Shown here: piece after piece, positions 19,320 through 27,261 of the stretch
Layout: each line of letters begins with the position of its first letter
How positions within the stretch are numbered: the stretch's first letter is position 1
Source: an uncultured Propionibacteriaceae bacterium
Lineage (GTDB): Bacteria > Actinomycetota > Actinomycetes > Propionibacteriales > Propionibacteriaceae
DNA length: 64,000 bases
Assembly: GCA_937926975.1 (NCBI GenBank)
Contig: CALBCJ010000011.1
Span: 199,917-263,916 of the forward strand
Direction: 5' to 3'
Notes under the pieces: model-generated
The model's database searches: none
What the model was told of the DNA's origin: nothing
Seen by the model: the letters and a program-made list of their open reading frames with translations, nothing else
Program-made: the position numbers and the translations under genes

Positions 19320-20237
19320 TCAGTTGGCGTGGAGGACGGCGTTGAGCTCGACCTGGCCGTTGCGGGGCCGCGCCTGGACCTGCCCGCTCACAGAGTCGCG
19401 CAGGAAGAGCAGGTTCGACGCCCCGGACAGGTCGCGGGCCTTGACCACCCGCTGGTCGGGGAGGGTGACCTTGGTGCCGGCGGTCAGGTACAGGCCGGCC
19501 TCGACGACACAGTCATCGCCGAGGGAGATCCCGATCCCGGCCTCGGCCCCGAGCAGGCAGCGCTGGCCGATCGTGACCATCTCCTTGCCACCCCCAGACA
19601 GGGTTCCCATGATGGAGGCACCACCGCCGATGTCGGTCCCGTCGCCGACCACGACCCCAGCCGAGATCCGGCCCTCGACCATGGACGCGCCCAGGGTGCC
19701 GGCGTTGAAGTTGACAAAGCCCTCGTGCATCACGGTGGTGCCCTCGGCCAGGTGAGCGCCCAGCCGGACCCGGTCGGCGTCGGCGACCCGGACCCCGCTC
19801 GGGACCACGTAGTCGACCATCCGGGGGAACTTGTCCACCCCGTACACGGTGATCTGGTCGCCGCGCCAGCGGTACTGGCGGCGTACCTGCTCGAAGGTCT
19901 CGACCTGGCAGGGGCCGGCCGAGGTCCAGACCACGTTCGGCAGGACCGCGAAGATGCCGTCCAGGTTGAGCTGGCGGGGCTGGACCAGCCGGGCCGACAG
20001 CAGGTGCAGCCGCAGGTACGCGTCCGGCACGCTGGCGGGGGCCTGGTCGAGGTCGATCTCGACCCGCAGCAGCTGGGGGCTGACCTGCCGGGCCGGGGCC
20101 GGCGCCAGGCTCAGGCCGGAAGGCTCCGGGGAACCGTCGTACGGGCCCAGAACGGGTTGCCAGAACCAGGTGTCTAGTACCTGCCCCGACTCGTGGACGG
20201 TTGCCACGCCCCAGCCCCATGCCACCCGCTCAGCCAT
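19320..20237 (-). CDS. dapD: Tetrahydrodipicolinate N-succinyltransferase (actinobacterial type)
   Basis: Transfers succinyl from succinyl-CoA to tetrahydrodipicolinate, the first step of the succinylase branch to diaminopimelate. The 305-residue chain has an N-terminal domain and a left-handed beta-helix of hexapeptide repeats. The latter is visible from VRLGAHLAEGTTVMHEGFVN through EGRISAGVVVGDGTDIGGGASIMG and LLGAEAGIGISLGDDCVVEAG. It matches the long DapD form of Mycobacterium rather than the enterobacterial one. A TAGGCT box lies 7 nt upstream of the ATG. Divergent from dapE, 92 bp away. Confidence 0.95.
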   Translation of the reverse strand: MAERVAWGWGVATVHESGQVLDTWFWQPVLGPYDGSPEPSGLSLAPAPARQVSPQLLRVEIDLDQAPASVPDAYLRLHLLSARLVQPRQLNLDGIFAVLPNVVWTSAGPCQVETFEQVRRQYRWRGDQITVYGVDKFPRMVDYVVPSGVRVADADRVRLGAHLAEGTTVMHEGFVNFNAGTLGASMVEGRISAGVVVGDGTDIGGGASIMGTLSGGGKEMVTIGQRCLLGAEAGIGISLGDDCVVEAGLYLTAGTKVTLPDQRVVKARDLSGASNLLFLRDSVSGQVQARPRNGQVELNAVLHAN

Positions 20238-20244
20238 GGGGCGC

Positions 20245-20250
20245 AGCCTA
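20245..20250 (-). promoter_or_regulatory. -10 box of leaderless dapD promoter
   Basis: Minus-strand TAGGCT ends 7 nt before the dapD ATG. Together with the dapE box it makes a compact divergent promoter region. Confidence 0.6.
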
Positions 20251-20317
20251 CCGGGACGCAGCCTGGGACACCTGCGTGGCTCCCGGCAGCAGGCCCACAG
20301 ACTCTGGCCCGGTTCGT

Positions 20318-20323
20318 TAGGTT
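20318..20323 (+). promoter_or_regulatory. -10 box of leaderless dapE promoter
   Basis: TAGGTT ends 6 nt before the dapE ATG at 20330. Confidence 0.6.
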
Positions 20324-20329
20324 GGCCCC

Positions 20330-21400
20330 ATGCTGGACCTTCGAGCCGACCTGGTGACCTTGCTGTGCGCGATCACGGACGTCGAGTCCGTGAGCGGCCA
20401 CGAGCGGGCCCTCGCCGACCTGGTGGAGGAGGCGCTGCGGGCCTGCCCGCACCTCGTGGTGGAGCGGGACCAGGACACCGTCGTCGCCCAGACCCGGCTC
20501 GGTCGCAGCGAGCGGGTGGTCATCGCCGGGCACCTGGACACAGTGCCGGTCGCCGGGAACCTGCCGGCCAGCGTCCGTACGGTCGACGGTGAGCAGCGGG
20601 TGTACGGGCGGGGCACCTGCGACATGAAGGGCGGGGTAGCCGTGGCGCTGTCCCTGGCCCAGGCACTGACCGAGCCGGTCCGCGACATCACCTGGATCTT
20701 CTATGACCACGAGGAGGTCGACGCCACCCTGAACGGGCTGAACCGGCTCTCCCGGACCCGGCCCGAGCTGCTGGCCGGGGACTTCGCGGTGCTGATGGAG
20801 CCGACCGCGGCCGGGATCGAGGGCGGCTGCCAGGGCACGCTGCGGGTGGCGGTCCGGACCAGCGGCCGGGCCGCGCACTCGGCCCGCTCCTGGCTGGGGA
20901 GCAACGCCATCCACGCCGCGGGGGAGGTGCTGCGGCGCCTCGAGGAGTACCAGCCGCGGCAGGTCGATGTCGACGGCCTGCGCTACCGGGAAGGCATGAA
21001 CGCGGTCTCGATCCTCGGCGGGATCGCCGGGAACGTGGTGCCGGACCGCTGCGAGGTGGTCGTCAACTTCCGCTTCGCCCCCGACCGGGACCAGGCCGCA
21101 GCCTGCCAGGAGGTGGAGCGTCTCTTCGCCGGCTACGAGGTCGAGCTCCTCGACTTCGCTCCCGGCTCCCGGCCGGGGCTGGACCACCCGGCCGCGGCGG
21201 CGTTCGTGGTGGCAGTAGGCGGCGAGCCGCGCCCCAAGTACGGCTGGACCGACGTGGCCCGGTTCTCGGCGATGGGGGTCCCGGCCGTCAACTTCGGCCC
21301 GGCCGACCCGGCGCTGGCCCACACCGACGACGAGTACTGCCCGGTCGCCGACCTGGAGAGCTGCCGCTCAGCGCTGGAGCGCTGGCTGGGGCGTGCTTGA
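20330..21400 (+). CDS. dapE: Succinyl-diaminopimelate desuccinylase
   Basis: M20-family zinc peptidase, 356 residues, which hydrolyses N-succinyl-LL-diaminopimelate to LL-diaminopimelate and succinate. Metal ligands are visible in IAGHLDTVP (His and Asp), GRGTCDMKGG (bridging Asp) and YDHEEVD (catalytic and ligand Glu pair). The dimerisation domain begins at GTLRVAVRTSGRAAHSA and the last ligand is in LAHTDDEYC. Its 3' end overlaps the convergent phosphatase gene by 33 bp, so the two transcripts are antisense at their ends. Confidence 0.95.
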   Translation: MLDLRADLVTLLCAITDVESVSGHERALADLVEEALRACPHLVVERDQDTVVAQTRLGRSERVVIAGHLDTVPVAGNLPASVRTVDGEQRVYGRGTCDMKGGVAVALSLAQALTEPVRDITWIFYDHEEVDATLNGLNRLSRTRPELLAGDFAVLMEPTAAGIEGGCQGTLRVAVRTSGRAAHSARSWLGSNAIHAAGEVLRRLEEYQPRQVDVDGLRYREGMNAVSILGGIAGNVVPDRCEVVVNFRFAPDRDQAAACQEVERLFAGYEVELLDFAPGSRPGLDHPAAAAFVVAVGGEPRPKYGWTDVARFSAMGVPAVNFGPADPALAHTDDEYCPVADLESCRSALERWLGRA

Positions 21401-22243
21401 CCGCCGCCGCCTGCGCGGCGGCTCGGCCGCTTCGCTATAACCCCGGTCTTCCTCCTCGCGGTGAAGAGGTACTTGAGTCGGGTACAGCCAGCCGTTCTTC
21501 ACTACTGCTTCGTCTAGGCGGGGGGCCGGGGCAAGCAGCAGGGTGCGCAGGCGGTCCCGTACGGCCGGCTGCAGGCCGATGGCAGCGAGGTGCCGGTCGG
21601 TCGCGGCGACGAAGTCCAGCACCAGCGGGCGGGTCTGCCCGACCCACTGCTCGACCTGCTCGGGGCTGCGGCCCTGGTGCTGGTCGGCGGTGGGGGAGTG
21701 GGAGGCGACCTGGGCCATGACCCGGACCGAGGTGGCGTAGTCGTCGGCGATCAGCTCGGCAGCGACTCCGGCTGTGGCCAGCAGCAGCGCGCAGACCAGG
21801 CCGGTCCGGTCCCGCCCGGCGCTGCAGTGGACCAGAATCCCGGGGCGGGCCTGGGCGACCCGGACCAGGGTGTCGCGCAGCATCCCGGGCAGGATCTCGA
21901 CCTGGTGCGGCCAGTACGCGGGTGAGTCCAGGATCGGGAAGCAGACCCGGCGGAACTCCTCGTTGGTGTGGTCCTCGGTGGGGCTGGAGACGACTGCCAC
22001 CTCGCCCGGATCGGTCTGCTCCGGGTCGCCGGGCTGGGCGCCGGTCTCGTACGGGCAGCGCAGGTCGACCACCGTCCGCAGGCCCCAGGCCCGGGCCGCC
22101 GCCCAGCCGGCCGGGCTGAGCAGCTCGCGGCGGGGGCCACGGGCTATCCGGCCGTACTGCGTTCGGGCACCGGAAGCGGTGGGCAGCCCGCCCAGGTCGC
22201 GGCAGTTCGGGTAGCCGTCCCAGGAAAGATCTCGCACATCCAC
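21368..22243 (-). CDS. Tyrosine-protein phosphatase (Tyr phosphatase 3 family)
   Basis: About 291 residues. The P-loop HCSAGRDRTGL fits the C-x5-R signature of protein/lipid tyrosine phosphatases. The N-terminal NCRDLGGLPTASG is the usual opening of the MptpB/LipA-like Tyr-phosphatase-3 family, and the R(T/S)VVDLR element follows. Substrates range from phosphoproteins to phosphoinositides in this family; the target here is unknown. The start at GTG 22243 is chosen because the conserved region begins right after it and GAGGG lies just upstream; the frame could start earlier at 22381. The Arg/Pro-rich C-terminus overlaps dapE. Confidence 0.85.
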   Translation of the reverse strand: MDVRDLSWDGYPNCRDLGGLPTASGARTQYGRIARGPRRELLSPAGWAAARAWGLRTVVDLRCPYETGAQPGDPEQTDPGEVAVVSSPTEDHTNEEFRRVCFPILDSPAYWPHQVEILPGMLRDTLVRVAQARPGILVHCSAGRDRTGLVCALLLATAGVAAELIADDYATSVRVMAQVASHSPTADQHQGRSPEQVEQWVGQTRPLVLDFVAATDRHLAAIGLQPAVRDRLRTLLLAPAPRLDEAVVKNGWLYPTQVPLHREEEDRGYSEAAEPPRRRRRSSTPQPALQR

Positions 22244-22405
22244 CACCCTCGAAAGACCGAACGACCCGTCACAGACCCACAGAGCCCCACCGGCACCGAC
22301 CGGGCTCCCACCCCGGATCAGCATATGAGCGGGGACGGCCATCAAGGACGACGCATGCAGGCACTGGACCGGTACCGGCACACCCGCTCACGGCGGGCGC
22401 CGGGA

Positions 22406-22411
22406 TAGGCT
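22406..22411 (+). promoter_or_regulatory. -10 box of leaderless LOG-family gene promoter
   Basis: TAGGCT ends 6 nt before GTG 22418. The 174-bp gap to the phosphatase start holds nothing else that I recognise. Confidence 0.55.
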
Positions 22412-22417
22412 GCGGGT

Positions 22418-23173
22418 GTGGCACGCGAGAGCAAGACCCAGAACCAGGGGCCGGTGATCCGCCGCGCGGCGGCCCGGACCCCGACCACCACCGACCAGCG
22501 GCTGCTGAGCAACGCCGGCGCGACCGACTGGGTGCACGCCGACCCCTGGCGGGTGCTGCGGATCCAGTCAGAGTTCGTCGAGGGGTTCGGGACCCTGGCC
22601 GAGCTGGGCTCTGCTGTGAGCGTCTTCGGCTCGGCCCGGACCAAGCCCGGCCACCCCATGTACGAGGCGGCAGTCCGGATCGGGCAGCGACTGGCTGGGG
22701 CCGGCTTCGCGGTGATCACCGGCGGCGGCCCAGGAATCATGGAGGCCGCCAACAAGGGCGCTCACAAGGCCGGCGGAACGTCGGTCGGCCTCGGCATCGA
22801 GCTGCCTTTCGAGCAGGGCCTGAACAAGTACGTCACGCTGGGCATCAACTTCCGCTACTTCTTTGCCCGCAAGACGATGTTCGTCAAGTACTCGCAGGGA
22901 TTCGTGGTGATGCCGGGTGGCTTCGGCACCTTCGACGAGCTCTTCGAGGCCGTCACCCTGGCCCAGACCAACAAGGTCACCGCCTTCCCCGTGGTCCTGT
23001 TCGGGCGCAGCTACTGGCAGCCGATGCTGGACTGGCTGGAGAACACGGTGATGGCCGAGGGCTCCCTGAGCCAGACCGACCTGGACATGCTGTCGGTGAC
23101 CGACGACGTCGGCGAGGTGGTGGACCGGATGCTGGCGCCGGTGCCGACCACACCGCCGAGCGACCCGGCCTAG
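22418..23173 (+). CDS. TIGR00730-type Rossmann fold protein (LOG family)
   Basis: A 251-residue cytoplasmic protein with the lysine-decarboxylase-like Rossmann fold. VFGSARTKPGHPMYEAA opens the domain, ITGGGPGIMEAANKGA binds the nucleotide phosphate, and PGGFGTFDELFE is the signature PGGxGT motif with catalytic Glu. Proteins of this family hydrolyse cytokinin nucleotides or purine 5'-monophosphates to release the base; the true substrate in bacteria is often unknown. An N-terminal ~50-residue extension precedes the domain. The order LOG protein, DivIVA-like protein, DUF3117 and glgA mirrors a conserved actinobacterial neighbourhood. Confidence 0.9.
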   Translation: MARESKTQNQGPVIRRAAARTPTTTDQRLLSNAGATDWVHADPWRVLRIQSEFVEGFGTLAELGSAVSVFGSARTKPGHPMYEAAVRIGQRLAGAGFAVITGGGPGIMEAANKGAHKAGGTSVGLGIELPFEQGLNKYVTLGINFRYFFARKTMFVKYSQGFVVMPGGFGTFDELFEAVTLAQTNKVTAFPVVLFGRSYWQPMLDWLENTVMAEGSLSQTDLDMLSVTDDVGEVVDRMLAPVPTTPPSDPA

Positions 23174-23190
23174 CCGGCAGGGAGAACGCT

Positions 23191-23493
23191 GTGGAGTGGC
23201 TGCTGGCCGCGCTGGCCGTGGTCGTGATCGGGGTTGCTGCCTGTGCCACCACTGGCTGGCTGGGGGAGCTGCCCGATCTGGTCGATGACCGGGTAGGGCC
23301 CGAGCTGGGTCCCGGGCCGGTGACCCAGGACGACCTGGAGCAGGTCGAGTTCGCCGTTGTCGCCCGGGGGTACTCGATGGAGCAGGTGGACGAGCTGCTG
23401 GCCCAGGTCGCCGAGCAGCTGCCGGCCGGGACCCGGTCGGTGACGGAGCCTGAGACGGGTGCCCGAGCCGACGACCAGAACGTCGAGGACTGA
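23191..23493 (+). CDS. Small membrane protein with a DivIVA-type segment
   Basis: A 100-residue protein starting at GTG 23191, 17 bp after the LOG gene, behind a GGGAG site. One N-terminal membrane helix (WLLAALAVVVIGVAACATTGWL) is followed by a short linker. Then LEQVEFAVVARGYSMEQVDELLAQV resembles the first part of the DivIVA/Wag31 coiled-coil domain that targets curved membranes. Similar small proteins sit at this place in other actinobacteria. A role in cell-pole or division organisation is inference from the motif. Confidence 0.8.
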   Translation: MEWLLAALAVVVIGVAACATTGWLGELPDLVDDRVGPELGPGPVTQDDLEQVEFAVVARGYSMEQVDELLAQVAEQLPAGTRSVTEPETGARADDQNVED

Positions 23494-23501
23494 ACCCGGC
23501 A

Positions 23502-23536
23502 GGGTACCGCCCAGGGGGGCTGGGAAAGCGGTGCCC
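23502..23536 (+). terminator. Hairpin after the DivIVA-like gene
   Basis: GGGTACCGC (23502-23510) pairs with GCGGTGCCC (23528-23536) with one G-T pair, starting 9 nt after the stop codon. Confidence 0.5.
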
Positions 23537-23563
23537 GACTGTCACCGGTGAGGGCGAACCTGG

Positions 23564-23569
23564 AATAAT
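23564..23569 (+). promoter_or_regulatory. Possible -10 box for the DUF3117 gene
   Basis: AATAAT (or the overlapping TAATGT) about 40 nt before the ATG, in an otherwise G+C-rich gap. The leader has AGAAGGTGAG as ribosome binding site. Confidence 0.35.
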
Positions 23570-23608
23570 GTCCCCGACGAGACCACACCACAGAAGGTGA
23601 GAACGCGC

Positions 23609-23776
23609 ATGGCTGCCATGAAGCCCCGCACCGGAGACGGCCCGATGGAAGTCACGAAGGAGGGCCGGGGGATCGTGATGCGAGTCCCGGTCGACGGTGG
23701 CGGACGCCTGGTTGTCGAGCTCAACGCCCAGGAGGCGACCGACCTGCTGGAGGCCCTGAGAGGCGTTGTTGGCTGA
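23609..23776 (+). CDS. DUF3117 domain-containing protein
   Basis: A 55-residue protein, conserved and almost invariant across actinobacteria. It begins MAAMKPRTGDGPMEVTKEGR and ends with VELNAQEATDLLEALRGVV, which matches the family over its whole length. The function is unknown. The gene is monocistronic, with its own putative promoter and a bidirectional hairpin 18 bp after the stop. Confidence 0.93.
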   Translation: MAAMKPRTGDGPMEVTKEGRGIVMRVPVDGGGRLVVELNAQEATDLLEALRGVVG

Positions 23777-23794
23777 TCCGGTCCTGACCCGTAC

Positions 23795-23823
23795 GAGCAC
23801 CCGCCCCTCAGGGACGGGTGCTC
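23795..23823. terminator. Bidirectional terminator between DUF3117 gene and glgA
   Basis: GAGCACCCG (23795-23803) and CGGGTGCTC (23815-23823) form a perfect 9-bp stem with an 11-nt loop between two convergent genes; their stops are at 23776 and 23834. Confidence 0.75.
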
Positions 23824-23833
23824 GCTGGTTCTG

Positions 23834-25033
23834 TCAGCCGGCTGCGCGGTGGGCGGCGATCGCGGCCTCGTAGACCTGCACCGTCTGCTCGGCGATCCGG
23901 CGCCACGAGAACTCCTCGATGCACCGGGACCGGCCCGCCAGGCCCATCTGCCGGGCCCGCTCGGGGTCGCGGGTGAGCTCGTTGATCCGGTCGGCGAAGC
24001 CCTGCTCGAAGGCCGCCACCGCGGCCGGGTCGTGGGCCTGCTCCGGGTCGTACGGGACCAGCAGGCCGGTCTCGCCGTCGACCACGACCTCCGGGATGCC
24101 GCCCACCGCCGAGGCCACCACCGCGGTCTCGCAGGCCATCGCCTCCAGGTTGACGATCCCGAGCGGCTCGTACACCGACGGGCAGGCGAAGACCGTGGAG
24201 TGGGTCAGCACCTGCCGTACGGAGTCGCGCGGCAGCATCTCCTGCACCCAGACCACGCCGCCGCCCCGGGCCGCCTTGAGCTCGGCGAAGGCCTGGTCGA
24301 ACTCGGCCGCGATCTCGGGGGTGTCCGGGGCGCCGGCCAGCAGCAGCAGCTGGGTCTCGGGGTCGAGGCGCTGGGCCGCCCGGACCAGGTGCACCAGGCC
24401 CTTCTGGCGGGTGATCCGGCCCACGAAGGTCACGACCGGCCGGGACCGGTCGACCCCCAGCCCGTCGATCACGTCGGTGGCCGGGTCGGGGCGGAACTCC
24501 TCAGGGTCGATCCCGTTCTTGACAACGTGGATCTTGGAGCGCTTCACGAACGGGTAGGCCTGCTGGATGTTGGCGATCATCGCCTCGCTGACCGCGATCA
24601 CGGCGTCCGCCTCGGCGTACGCGGTCCGCTCGATCCACGAGCTGACCCGGTAGCCGCCGCCCAGCTGCTCGGCCTTCCAGGGCCGGTCTGGCTCCAGCGA
24701 GTGGGCGGTCACCACGAGCGGTACGTCGTGGTAGTGGCCGGCGATGATGCCGGCGAACTGGGCGTACCAGGTGTGGGCGTGGACCACGTCGACCTCTCCG
24801 ATGGCCGCGGCCATCGCGACGTCCGCACCGAGGGTCCGGATCGCGGCGTTGGCGCCCTCGGGGTAGGTCTCCGGGTGGCTGGTCGCCCCCTCGCGCGGCT
24901 CGCCCATCGCCTGCACCTCGACCGAGTCGCAGAGCGGGCGCAGCTGAGGGACGAGCTGGCCGACGTGGACGCCGGCTCCGCCGTAGATGAAGGGGGGGTA
25001 CTCACGGGTGAGGATCGAGACGCGTAGGGCCAT
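23834..25033 (-). CDS. glgA: Glycogen synthase / maltose-1-phosphate synthase (GT4)
   Basis: A 399-residue GT-B glycosyltransferase of family GT4, the actinobacterial GlgA/GlgM type. REYPPFIYGGAGVHVGQL opens the acceptor domain. The C-terminal nucleotide-sugar domain has FVGRITRQKGLVHLV, CPSVYEPLGIVNLEAMAC (E-x7-E retaining motif) and GGIPEVVVDGETGLL. The Mycobacterium homologue makes alpha-maltose 1-phosphate from ADP-glucose and glucose 1-phosphate, so this enzyme may serve the GlgE route rather than classical glycogen synthesis. The ATG at 25033 starts the conserved MALRVSILTREYPP; a GTG at 25054 is also possible. Divergent from glgC, its ADP-glucose supplier. Confidence 0.93.
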   Translation of the reverse strand: MALRVSILTREYPPFIYGGAGVHVGQLVPQLRPLCDSVEVQAMGEPREGATSHPETYPEGANAAIRTLGADVAMAAAIGEVDVVHAHTWYAQFAGIIAGHYHDVPLVVTAHSLEPDRPWKAEQLGGGYRVSSWIERTAYAEADAVIAVSEAMIANIQQAYPFVKRSKIHVVKNGIDPEEFRPDPATDVIDGLGVDRSRPVVTFVGRITRQKGLVHLVRAAQRLDPETQLLLLAGAPDTPEIAAEFDQAFAELKAARGGGVVWVQEMLPRDSVRQVLTHSTVFACPSVYEPLGIVNLEAMACETAVVASAVGGIPEVVVDGETGLLVPYDPEQAHDPAAVAAFEQGFADRINELTRDPERARQMGLAGRSRCIEEFSWRRIAEQTVQVYEAAIAAHRAAG

Positions 25034-25070
25034 GGGTGGATGCTTGCACACCACGACGGCCGGTGTCAGA

Positions 25071-25076
25071 AATATA
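25071..25076 (-). promoter_or_regulatory. -10 box for glgA
   Basis: Minus-strand TATATT, about 37 nt upstream of the glgA ATG, within the 97-bp glgA-glgC divergent region. Confidence 0.45.
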
Positions 25077-25118
25077 GGGAAACTTCCGGCATCTGCCCCC
25101 AGCCGGCCCTCGGGAGCA

Positions 25119-25124
25119 TAGGGT
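25119..25124 (+). promoter_or_regulatory. -10 box of leaderless glgC promoter
   Basis: TAGGGT ends 6 nt before the glgC ATG at 25131. Confidence 0.55.
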
Positions 25125-25130
25125 CAGTCC

Positions 25131-26360
25131 ATGGTGACCCGACCGAATGCCCTGTCGATTGTCCTAGCAGGTGGCGAGGGCAAGCGCCTGATGCCGCTGA
25201 CCGCTGACCGGGCCAAGCCGGCTGTCCCGTTTGGCGGAACCTACCGGCTGATCGACTTCGTCCTGTCGAACCTGGTGAACTCCGACCTGCGCAAGATCGC
25301 GGTGCTCACCCAGTACAAGTCGCACTCGCTGGACCGGCACATCTCGGTGACCTGGCGGATGTCGGTGCTGCTGAACAACTACGTCACCTCGGTGCCGGCG
25401 CAGCAGCGTACGGGGAAGCAGTGGTTCCAGGGCAGCGCCGACGCGATCTACCAGTCGCTGAACCTGATCGAGGACGACGGGCCGGACTACATCGTGGTCT
25501 TCGGCGCCGACAACATCTACCGCATGGACGTCGAGCAGATGCTGGAGGCGCACATCGACTCCGGGCTCGACTGCACCGTCGCTGGGATCCGGGTGCCGCG
25601 TCACGAGGCCAGCGCCTTCGGGATCATCGACGCCGCCCCCGACAGCAAGATCCGCCAGTTCCTGGAGAAGCCGGCCGACCCGCCCGGGCTGCCGGACTCG
25701 CCTGAGGAGTCGTTCGCCTCGATGGGCAACTACATCTTCACCACCGAGGCCTTCGTCGAGATGCTGCACCAGGACGCGGCCTGCGAGGACTCCAAGCACG
25801 ACATGGGCGGCAACATCATCCCGGCCTTCGTCGGTGCCGGCAGCGCCCAGGTGTACGACTTCACCACCAACGAGGTTCCCGGGGCGACCGACAAGGACCG
25901 CAACTACTGGCGCGACGTGGGCACCCTGGACGCGTACCACGAGGCCCACATGGACCTGGTGAGCGTCGACCCGGACTTCAACCTGTACAACCGCCACTGG
26001 CCGATCTGGACCTCCCAGGCCCAGGCCCCGGGCGCCAAGTTCACCCTCCGCGGCAACGCCGAGGACTCGATCGTCGGGGCCGGGTGCATCATCTCCGGCG
26101 GTGACGTCGACCGCTCGGTGCTGAGCCCGAACGTGTACATCGAGAAGTGGGCCAAGATCGAGGAGAGCATCCTCTTCTCCGGCTGCCGGATCGGGCGCAA
26201 CGCCCAGGTCCGGCGGGCCATCCTGGACAAGAACGTGATCGTGCCCGACGGTGCCGAGATCGGCATCAACCACGACCACGACCGGGCCCGCGGCTACGTG
26301 GTCACGGACTCCGGGATCACCGTGGTCACCAAGAACACCAAGGTGCCGCAGGAGTGGTGA
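25131..26360 (+). CDS. glgC: Glucose-1-phosphate adenylyltransferase
   Basis: Makes ADP-glucose from ATP and glucose 1-phosphate, the committed step to glycogen or alpha-glucan. The 409 residues hold the pyrophosphorylase motif LAGGEGKRLMPLTADRAKPAVPFGG near the N-terminus, the substrate loop GTADAIYQ-like QGSADAIYQSLNLIE, and VFGADNIYRMD. A C-terminal left-handed beta-helix (VGAGCIISGGDVDRSVLSPNV) is typical of allosterically regulated enzymes. Divergent from glgA; the two probably respond together to carbon status. Confidence 0.96.
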   Translation: MVTRPNALSIVLAGGEGKRLMPLTADRAKPAVPFGGTYRLIDFVLSNLVNSDLRKIAVLTQYKSHSLDRHISVTWRMSVLLNNYVTSVPAQQRTGKQWFQGSADAIYQSLNLIEDDGPDYIVVFGADNIYRMDVEQMLEAHIDSGLDCTVAGIRVPRHEASAFGIIDAAPDSKIRQFLEKPADPPGLPDSPEESFASMGNYIFTTEAFVEMLHQDAACEDSKHDMGGNIIPAFVGAGSAQVYDFTTNEVPGATDKDRNYWRDVGTLDAYHEAHMDLVSVDPDFNLYNRHWPIWTSQAQAPGAKFTLRGNAEDSIVGAGCIISGGDVDRSVLSPNVYIEKWAKIEESILFSGCRIGRNAQVRRAILDKNVIVPDGAEIGINHDHDRARGYVVTDSGITVVTKNTKVPQEW

Positions 26361-26401
26361 GGCTGCGGCCGGGACCAGGCCCTGTGACCAGGCCCCGGCC
26401 C

Positions 26402-26446
26402 AGTGCCGCTGAGTCTGGTGCCGCTGGGCCCGGTGCCGCTGCGGGC
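26402..26446. repeat. Three imperfect 15-bp tandem repeats
   Basis: Units at 26402, 26417 and 26432 share (G/A)GTGCCGCTG followed by five variable bases. They lie in the 129-bp gap between the convergent glgC and O-methyltransferase genes. No reading frame or clear hairpin is associated. Confidence 0.6.
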
Positions 26447-26489
26447 GCCAGGGAGCCCCGGTGCGTTGGCTCGACCGGGCCCCGGGTGG

Positions 26490-27146
26490 CTAGGCGTTCT
26501 TGACCGCGGCCAGGATCCCGTCCCCGACCGGCAGCAGAACCGGGGTCAGGGCCCTGGTCTCGTGGACCGCCTGCAGCACCTCCCGGGTGATCACTGCCTC
26601 GTCGCTCTGGTTGGTCGGCTCGGCCACGGTGCCGCCCATCAGGGCGTGGTGCAGCACCAGGACCCCGCCCGAGCGCAGCAGCCGCAGAGCCTGCTCCAGG
26701 CACTCGTGGGCCTCCAGCGGGTCACCGTCGATCAGGACCAGGTCGTACGCGGCGTCACTGAGCTTCGGCAGCACGGTCAGCGGGGCGCCGGCGATGGTCC
26801 GCAGCCGCTGCGGCCGGATCCCGGTACCGGTGATGATCTGGCGGGCGATGTTCTGGTGCTCAGGCTCGGGGTCGATCGTGGTCAGCACCCCGTCGGCGTG
26901 CATCCCGGTCAGCAGCGCCAGCGCCGCCACCCCGGTCCCGGTCCCGACCTGGACCGCTGACCGGGCGTCAACCACCCGGGCCAAGAAGGTCAGTACCTGA
27001 GCCGCCCCCCGGCTCGGGGGGGTGAGCCGCAGGTCCGCGGCGGCGCGGCGGGCCAGGGTGCTGGTCTCGCTGTCGGGGACGTAGTCCTCGCAGTAGGCCC
27101 ATGCGGCGGGCTTGGGAGCGTACTTGCCTGACGTGGTGGAGCTCAC
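26490..27146 (-). CDS. SAM-dependent O-methyltransferase
   Basis: About 218 residues from GTG 27146, of the caffeoyl-CoA/catechol O-methyltransferase family. The SAM-binding motif is AVQVGTGTGVAALALLTG, followed by VLTTIDPEPEHQNIAR and the metal/substrate motif YDLVLIDGDPLEAHECL. The conserved end VLLPVGDGILAAVKN is seen. It corresponds to the methyltransferase that precedes sigE in mycobacteria (Rv1220c type); the substrate is not known. GTG 27146 is favoured by a TAGGGT box 7 nt upstream, and GTG 27155 is an alternative. Confidence 0.88.
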   Translation of the reverse strand: MSSTTSGKYAPKPAAWAYCEDYVPDSETSTLARRAAADLRLTPPSRGAAQVLTFLARVVDARSAVQVGTGTGVAALALLTGMHADGVLTTIDPEPEHQNIARQIITGTGIRPQRLRTIAGAPLTVLPKLSDAAYDLVLIDGDPLEAHECLEQALRLLRSGGVLVLHHALMGGTVAEPTNQSDEAVITREVLQAVHETRALTPVLLPVGDGILAAVKNA

Positions 27147-27153
27147 GCTGCTC

Positions 27154-27159
27154 ACCCTA
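27154..27159 (-). promoter_or_regulatory. -10 box of leaderless O-methyltransferase promoter
   Basis: Minus-strand TAGGGT ends 7 nt before GTG 27146. Confidence 0.5.
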
Positions 27160-27261
27160 CCCACACCCCTTACCATGACTGCATGACTCACCCGACGAGT
27201 GCCAAGATCTGGTGCTGGGGGCGAGGACGAGTCGGGGATCCCTGGCACTGGGAGGCTTGAG

